NCBI RefSeq assembly: GCF_028583425.1 | Contig: NC_072797.1 | Coordinates: 21,238,001 to 21,302,000, forward strand | Length of the DNA: 64,000 nt | DNA from: Eublepharis macularius | Taxonomy: Eukaryota > Chordata > Lepidosauria > Squamata > Eublepharidae | Direction of reading: 5' to 3' | In this document: positions 58,138 to 64,000 of the stretch, one piece after another | Layout of the letters: the number at the start of each line of letters is the position of its first letter | Position numbering within the stretch: the stretch's first letter is position 1 | The notes under the pieces: generated by a model | Databases searched by the model: none | The model's input: only the letters and a program-made list of their open reading frames with translations | Told to the model about the DNA's origin: nothing | Translations under genes and position numbers: made by a program

Positions 58138-58707
58138 TCAAACATCAGCTACTTCAACAAAGTCATCATCTCTCCTGGCCACGTCTTCCTCGCTTTCCAA
58201 GTCCTTCCAAGTACTGGTAGGTAAGACAGGCTTGAAGGACTGTCTTTGAAGAAGAGCAAACGGAAATAAGGATGACAAGCGAGCAGGATTTCTCATTAAG
58301 GTGGAAGTTTCCATCTCTGAAGATGCAACCTGACTGTGTTTTTCATCCACTTTCTTCTGTAAGCTCTGCACGTCTTCCATAGTGTCCAAGATCTTAGTTG
58401 CAGTGGCAACTGCGCCACCACCAGGGAGCTGAGCTTCAGGGATCCAACGTAAATACCTCTGTGCCCACACTCTGATTCCCGGGCCTTCAAGGCGGGGCAG
58501 CAGGAGCCCATGGAAGTCAACAGGTTTATGATGCCAGTTATCATAGAACTCCCTGGAGGTACTTTGAAGTTCATCAGAAGAAGTTATCAGCTTGCTGATT
58601 CTTTTGCCCAGAATGTTTTTAATTAATTGATCTGTTTCTTCCTTAAAAAACCCTCTTTTTGGAGGTGGTTTGCTTTGTGTCAGGGGCAAAGAAAGTTGCC
58701 GTTGATG
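58138..58707 (-). CDS. MTMR12: MTMR12 last coding exon
   Basis: MTMR12 is a catalytically inactive myotubularin (phosphatase adapter, 3-PAP) that binds and stabilises MTM1/MTMR2-type phosphatases on endosomal membranes. This exon encodes the C-terminal tail of about 190 residues, starting with a HQRQLSLPL-like segment after an acceptor AAG at 58708-58710. It has a W-H-H / W-A-Q-R-Y-L-R-W region, a helical Q-S-L-Q-K-K-V-D-E segment, and an acidic end DDFVEVADV before TGA at 58138. The gene name rests on the myotubularin-like upstream exons plus position next to GOLPH3, as in other amniotes. MTMR10 or MTMR11 is less likely. Confidence 0.85.
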   Translation of the reverse strand, partial: HQRQLSLPLTQSKPPPKRGFFKEETDQLIKNILGKRISKLITSSDELQSTSREFYDNWHHKPVDFHGLLLPRLEGPGIRVWAQRYLRWIPEAQLPGGGAVATATKILDTMEDVQSLQKKVDEKHSQVASSEMETSTLMRNPARLSSLFPFALLQRQSFKPVLPTSTWKDLESEEDVARRDDDFVEVADV

Positions 58708-60371
58708 CTTTTTTTAAAAAAAAGAAGAAAGGGATGTGGTTTAACACAGCTGAAATTGACTTCATAGTTCTAGAACAGCTGTCTTACTTATAAGAATCCC
58801 AAACAGTGAAGCCAAACCAGGAGACTTCATCAAGTCACTAAACAGCTATAAGATGAAATTACTTGTCCCAGTAATTTTAAAGGAGAAAGGCAAGTCATCT
58901 TATTTGTACAATAAACTCCATTACTTGACTAACTCTTTAGCAATGTAGTATGTGTACTATTAATACTTTCATCAGGTCAAACTGCATTAGAATCCCTCGA
59001 CCAACAGAAACAGGAAGTGTCAGGATGCCAGTATTCCCCCACCCTCAAATCAATCAGGTAACCTATGCCGTATCAATTACCAGATCTAGACTGCAACTTT
59101 ACTTACTGTGTAATCAACTACAGCATTAAATACTAACGCAAAGTTGTTACAGTTGTTGGAGGACTGTTGATACAGTGGTTGGAGGACAGGTGAGTCAGGT
59201 TAGTGGTGATCTAGTCTATGCCTTGTATAAAGCATATTTCCAGGATCAACTGCTAAGCTTAACATGATAACAAGTTTTCAATAGCATGTTTTACCAGTTA
59301 AGTACCAAGCACCAGGTAATTTATGGTGCTTGGTACTTAAAATTATTTGAAGAGATTAACATGCAGTTTGACAACTGGGACATCAATATCTGTTTCATAC
59401 AGCAAATTTACTAGCCACATCTAATTGACTTAAGGTGGCAAGTAGAGGTAGGTACGGACTGGGAAACGGACCAAAATTTTACACGGACCAGCCCGGTTCA
59501 GCGTTTGCAAACCGGCGGGTCGTGGGGACGCCATTTTCCACAAACCCCATGACTTTTGGGTCGGCCCATGGTCTGCTGGTCTGTAATTCCAGACATCCCG
59601 GCACCTTCCCTGGGGGAAGTTTTTACCCCTGCTGGCAGGCCCACCAGTAAGTTGGAGGAAAGAGGGGTTTAAATCGCTCCCCGTGCCGCTTGCAAGCAGC
59701 GCAGGGAGCACTTTAAAGTTTAAATCCCCCTTTTGCTCCAGCTGATTGGCGGAGCCCGCCAGCCAGCTGAACCAACAGAGCGCCCTCCGAGCCACTTGCA
59801 AGCGGCACAGAGGGCCCTTTAAACTCCCCCCTTGCTTCAGCTGACTGGAGGGTACTCTGTTGCTCCAGCTGACTGGCCCAATGAAACGCCCTCTGTGCAG
59901 CTCGCAAACAGCACAGAGGACCCTTTAAGCCTCCCCCTTGCTCCAGCTGACCTGAGCTTTTCTTAGTCCCTGTGTGTGTGGTTATATTCCCCCTTCAGGC
60001 TTTCCTTCTTCCCAGGAGGTGACAGCCATTTTGGGGTGGTATTCCCCAAAATGGCTCAAAAAGGTTGGGGAACACACGTAGTCCAACAGTACTCTATCAA
60101 CAGTACTTGTCTGAATAAGGCCTAAAAGTTAAACAGTGGGGTGAAGTTTGCTATACCAATCTCCTGTTCCAGAGTCACAGGAATACGTATAGGGCTGGAT
60201 TTGCTGTTTAAATGTACAGGCAGAAATATTCATTTTAATCTTTGCACATTAAATACTTCAGTTTGACTTAAACCCACATATTTAACTGGACAGTAGGATG
60301 GCATTTGTCAGCTACTTTGACATATGTCTTCTAGGAAGAACAGCTTACGGGGAAAGAAGTGAATGCCTTAC
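58708..60371 (-). other. MTMR12: MTMR12 intron
   Basis: Contains the repeat at 59444-59960. Otherwise AT-rich noncoding sequence with a short inverted repeat near 59290-59345 ('accaagcacc' / 'ggtgcttggt'). Confidence 0.8.
59444..59960. repeat. Reptile DNA-transposon-like repeat with internal units
   Basis: Head 'gtaggtacggactgggaaac' and 'agcccggttcagcgtttgca', then three diverged units carrying 'cttgcaagcagcgcagggag', 'cttgcaagcggcacagaggg' and 'ctcgcaaacagcacagagga', each followed by 'ccctttaa' and a 'gctccagctga' block. A relative with similar units is at 63335-64000. Noncoding. Confidence 0.65.
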
Positions 60372-60533
60372 CTTGAATCGTGCAGTTTTCCTCTGATTTT
60401 TTTCTAACTTTGGTTTTTCTGCATAAAGGGGGTTATTAAGCAAAGCCAGTGCTTCAGGTTCAAACTGCACAGACCAATCCCAAACTGAAAGGAAACTAAG
60501 AGGACCACTTTCTGCAACATAGCTTCCTTCACA
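60372..60533 (-). CDS. MTMR12: MTMR12 internal exon (54 codons)
   Basis: 162 bp, phase 0 at both ends, between acceptor TTGACAG (ending 60534) and donor GTAAGG (60371-60366). It encodes C-E-G-S-Y then SVWDWSVQFEPEALALLNNP and a basic end KLEKNQRKTARFK. The S-x-W-D-W motif followed by a P-x-A-L-x-L-L-x-N-P stretch is typical of the region after the PTP-like domain of the MTMR10/11/12 subgroup. It joins in frame with the exons on both sides. Confidence 0.88.
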
Positions 60534-61775
60534 CTGTCAAGGAGAAACAGTTCAGAATTACAGACCAGAAATGCAGAAATTCACACTAGCTCTTTATAGC
60601 ACATGCTCTCTGTTCTTCCTCTATGCACCTTACGACAACACACATGGTTCTTCCCAATTTTATCCTCAACTAACCTGGAAGGTGAATTAGGCGTCTGGGG
60701 GCAGGGGGGAGATTGGCCAAGGTTTCCCTTACTGCAGTACAGGAAAAGGATGTTACAGATTCGCCATAAAGCTAAAGGTCAAGAAGAACACACTGTTTTG
60801 GTCAACAATGGCAATGTTTCTGTGGAAGCTTCTTGATGGTAAAATGTAGTGCAGCATTTCCATAAATTTTACTCACAATATCGATACGACCTCCAAAACC
60901 TTTTAAAATGTGTTGCTAACCTACCCTGGGAGACCAACCATCTTGGGTCAGAAAGACAGGCAGCTAAACTCAGCAGCTAAAGTTATAGCCATTACAAAGT
61001 GTCAAGTGCAAGTTTTCCTAAGGGCAAGACAAAAAAAATGGCCTTCACATACTATCAAGTGGCCTGTGTTGTGCAGTTACAACCTGAAGGCACGCCACTC
61101 AGATTCTTGCAAGAACTGCTTTGGAGAGAGCATAGCAGCAGTTGACACCCTAGAAAGCTCAGGAAGTCTGGACAAGAGAGAAGGGCTGTTTGCTGCCGAC
61201 TGTACTGTAGACCAGGGCTTTTTTTCAGCAGGAACGCAGTGGAATGGAGTTCCAGAACCCCTTGAAAATGGTCACATGGCTGGTGGCTCCGCCCCCTGAT
61301 CTCCAGACAGAGGGGAGTTTAGATGGCCCTCCGCGCCGCTCAGCAGCACCATGTTCTCCGAGGGCAACCCACGGAGTTCCACCACCTCTTTTCCCAGAAA
61401 AACACCCTGCTGTAGACCATGTGCAATACACAACTGTGCACAAGCACAGGATTTGGCATTAAACTCCATTTCATAAATGAAGATAGGTAGCCAAAAAAAA
61501 AAAGACTTTCTAAGCTTTTATGGCTTAAAAAGCAAGTATGCAGGCAATGCCAGGTGAAATATAAGACAGCAGACTGGGGTACAGAGTCTGTCCTGCATGA
61601 GTTTGTCAACTCAAGCTATGAGGAAGAATGATGAAAGCAAGCCAACTTGCATATTAACTTGTTCCATGTATCAGAGTTAAGCTTTTTATTGGCACTTAAG
61701 CTGAACTGCCTTTGGTTTTATGACCCATTCAACAGCACCCACAGAGCTTCTGTATTGCCCAACAGCCTCTCTTAC
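60534..61775 (-). other. MTMR12: MTMR12 intron with MITE
   Basis: Noncoding apart from the hAT-type element at 61213-61409. A weak MIR-like patch is near 60605-60700. Confidence 0.75.
61213..61409. mobile_element. hAT-type MITE, short derivative
   Basis: Same family as 53632-54034: starts CAGGGCTTTTTTTC and ends ACACCCTG, with an exact 8-bp duplication CTGTAGAC at 61205-61212 and 61410-61417. At 197 bp it lacks the second arm of the internal palindrome and most of the 3' half. Confidence 0.93.
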
Positions 61776-61943
61776 CACAGAGGAATCTTTCTGATGCTGA
61801 CAATTGAAGAAGAACGTGCTAAATATAGGTATGTACAAGCAATCCGACAGGACAGTTAAATAAGTCTCTGTGAACTCAAACGCTGGTGGATATTGCTGAA
61901 CCAGCTGCCAGACGCAATCCAAGAAGAGCAAGAAAACTGGTGC
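61776..61943 (-). CDS. MTMR12: MTMR12 internal exon (56 codons)
   Basis: 168 bp, phase 0 at both ends, acceptor TCTAG (ending 61944) and donor GTAAGAG (61775 downward). It encodes A-P-V-F-L-L-F-L-D-C-V-W-Q-L and QQYPPAFEFTETYLTVLSD, a highly conserved myotubularin signature (Q-x-P-x-x-F-E-F-x-E-x-x-L), ending H-Q-K-D-S-S-V. This is the C-terminal part of the phosphatase-like domain. Confidence 0.93.
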
Positions 61944-62645
61944 CTAGAAAAAAAGAAGTCACTTAAGCAACAGTAGTGACATCCATTTAATCTGTTACCA
62001 GTTATTAATTGGTCCTCTAAAAAAGATACATTCATTCTATTTACAATTATATGACAGCTGATCACTCTTGACAAATGTAAGAGGTTTCAGTTCACTAATG
62101 TAACTTGTTAATTTGAGTACAAATATACCAGCTATAGCTATGAATTAGTGTTCACTGCTCATTCTGTAGGTGATGAAGTATCTAAGAGCAAGGGCAACAT
62201 CAAATGGCTTCAGGTGTCACAAGTTTCAAGCTATCAATTCAAGAACGCACAGTAGTTTTCTTAGGAAACAGATTTGGCACTTCTGTTGGTGAGCTCTTCT
62301 CCCCAATCCGACCCCCAGCCCTGGCCTAGGGCATTTCGTTATTCAGTCAATAAGAATTTTCTTACTGTGATGACAATCTAGAACAGTAATAATTTGAATG
62401 TGGAAACAAAATATTTGTAGCGTACAGAATATTACAACACTTTCCTTAAAATGCCAATCCTTGGGGCTTAGCAAACTTACACCTCTCAAGTTTACCTTTT
62501 CTCCTGGAGCCCAAGTTACATTAGCCAACTACGCCAGCCAACTATTTAAGTTACAACAGAACAACATACATGGGAATGCTTTCACAGCTCAGCCTCCCAC
62601 ATCCCTCCAGGACCAGTGACGAATAGTTCTGTGGGACAGTCCTAC
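61944..62645 (-). other. MTMR12: MTMR12 intron
   Basis: 702 bp of noncoding sequence. No repeat recognised. Confidence 0.8.
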
Positions 62646-62818
62646 CTCTTCTCTTTCAGTCTGCCGGAGATGGTTGCAGCGATTCAAAAAAGCATGTCCC
62701 CCTATTATCCATTCTTTCTGAATGAGGCTCTGAAATCCCAGCTTTGTTCTGTAGTATGAATCCATCATGATCTGAACCAGACTGGTGATCACACAGCACA
62801 GGTCAGAAGCATTCTCCT
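62646..62818 (-). CDS. MTMR12: MTMR12 internal exon
   Basis: Encodes E-N-A-S-D-L-C-C-V-I-T-S-L-V-Q-I-M-M-D and Y-Y-R-T then GFQSLIQKEWIIGGHAFLNRC, the classic myotubularin block D-P-Y-x-R-T-x-x-G-F-x-x-L-I-x-K-E-W, ending E-R-E-E before donor GTAGGA (62645-62640). The acceptor is either CTGCAG (exon to 62818, 173 bp) or two bases further (171 bp, which keeps phase 0). D-P-Y is changed to D-S-Y. The inactive C-x5-R site would be in an upstream exon outside the window. Confidence 0.9.
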
Positions 62819-64000
62819 CTGCAGAGAATTAAAAAGGATTAAGTGTTAAAGCAACCATTACTTGAAGACAAGAGGAAATTTTATGGACATGTAATGTGGA
62901 ACAGAAAGAAGTTTCAATGCATATTAATAGTACTGCCTTCAAACACAAGCTATTTGTTCACTTTGGTGCTAGTAGTACAGAAATGAAGGATTGCTATTAT
63001 ATTACATTATCTTCAAGACAACTGAACACCCACAAATCGACCTTTTTGATTAGAGGTCCTTCCAAAGAATGGATATTGATCCAAATGTAGCCAGAACATC
63101 TTTTCAAATAATGTATAGTATTTTGGCTCAGCACAAAATTGGCTGCTTCCAGATATCAAAAATAAAGCTCTATTTGTAATGAAAATGTGTTAAAGTCCTC
63201 AGGGTCACATACCTTTACCCCCACTATATGCAGCACTGGACTAAAACTAGCAAGTCTCCCAACTGCGCTTCATTTTTGCAGTACCTAGTGAGCTCCTTAA
63301 AACTGCATTCTTAAGGTTTGCTAATTAGTCAGCACTAGGGGTGTGCACTTCGGGTTCCCGATTCAGAAAAAATGCCTGAATCGGACCCAATCTGTAAAGA
63401 TTTGGGTTTTCCGAATCAGGGCCAGTTTCGGAACATCCAAATCAAAGCTTTCTGAAGCGATTCAGGTTGCTTTGGGAAGCTTCGGAGCCCTTTAAACTTC
63501 AGCTGGCCCATGGGCCAGCTGAAGATTAAAGGGCCTCCTGAGCATGCTGGAGGGGGAGGATTTAAAGGGAAATAAGCTCCCCACGCCATTTGCAAATGGC
63601 GCAGGGAGCCTTCTACCCTTTAAGCTCTTCCCCCATGCCTCCAGCCAGATAGAGAGGGGAAGAGCTTAAAGGGTAGAAGGCTCTGCATGCCGTTTGCAAA
63701 TGGGGTGTGGAGCCTTCTACCCTTTAAGCTCTCCCCCGCCCCCCCGCTCCAGCCATCAGCAAAGGAGGCAGAGGAGGCCTTTCCTACCCCTCAAATGGCT
63801 GCCATGGAAGGGTCAGAGGAGCCGGCTCTGTGCTTCCCCATGGCCCAGCTGGTCCCTGCGGCAGCAGAGGCGGCGGTGTGGAGCTGGCTCCATGCTTTCC
63901 CACCATCCAGCTGATCAGCCTCCCCTCTCCCTGCCTGCCAGGTAAGTGGGGTGGGGGTGGGTTTTTTTGTTCCCCCTCACTTCAGTATGCTCCGAATATT
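62819..64000 (-). other. MTMR12: MTMR12 intron (part)
   Basis: Noncoding sequence running off the right edge. It includes the transposon-like repeat from 63335. Further 5' exons lie beyond the window. Confidence 0.75.
63335..64000. repeat. Reptile DNA-transposon-like repeat with nested inverted repeats
   Basis: It begins 'taggggtgtgcacttcgggt', followed by 'gattcag' and 'ccgaatcag' blocks. It then has a palindrome 'cttcagctggcccatgggcc' / 'agctgaag' and three copies, in alternating orientation, of 'ggagccttctaccctttaag'. It shares the '(c)tttgcaaatggcgcagggag' unit style with 59444-59960. The right end lies outside the window. Confidence 0.65.

Overview
The window is vertebrate nuclear DNA, almost certainly from a squamate reptile (lizard or snake; species not resolvable from the sequence). 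It carries Sauria-type tRNA SINEs, an ACA-type tRNA SINE, L2 and CR1 LINE debris, MIR-like SINEs, Penelope-like fragments and several hAT-type MITE families. Two conserved genes lie in the same order and orientation as in other amniotes: GOLPH3 (exon 1 only, minus strand, 19980-20204, inside a CpG island) and the 3' part of MTMR12 (four exons, minus strand, 58138-62818). Positions 1-19979 are GOLPH3 intron 1. Positions about 20.7-56.2 kb are the intergenic space. Positions about 56.2-64 kb are the MTMR12 3' UTR, last exons and introns.

The intergenic space holds a nest of mobile elements, all read on the minus strand. An L2 LINE (27742-29339 and 50782-about 51560) is split within its reverse transcriptase by a DIRS-type tyrosine-recombinase retrotransposon (29340-50781). 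That DIRS element carries a 249-bp Penelope-derived hairpin (46127-46375, 9-bp target duplication). Its tyrosine recombinase gene is also cut by a 15,563-bp endogenous retrovirus (29948-45510, 4-bp target duplication GTAG). A Sauria SINE (28040-28329) sits in the L2 3' UTR.

The retrovirus is the most striking object. Its two 1,437-bp LTRs differ at three positions. gag, pol and env are each one uninterrupted frame. gag and pol share a frame and are separated by a single TAG, a readthrough layout. The primer-binding site fits tRNA-Ala, six bases from the LTR. Gag has a long coiled coil, a PSAP motif and a Gly/Arg-rich stretch but no CCHC zinc knuckle. Env has an RARR cleavage site and a very long transmembrane subunit. 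Three noncoding blocks of about 1.4 kb (leader, pol-env gap, env-LTR gap) each contain their own repeat array. I cannot place it in a named genus; gag-pol readthrough, a YVDD RT and a long TM subunit suggest a gamma/epsilon-like relative.

Other points: the two Penelope-derived sequences preserve an apparent hammerhead-ribozyme core; several MITEs have exact target duplications; and a 178-bp unit is tandemly repeated next to the GOLPH3 CpG island. Most of the remaining sequence is old, unrecognisable noncoding DNA.
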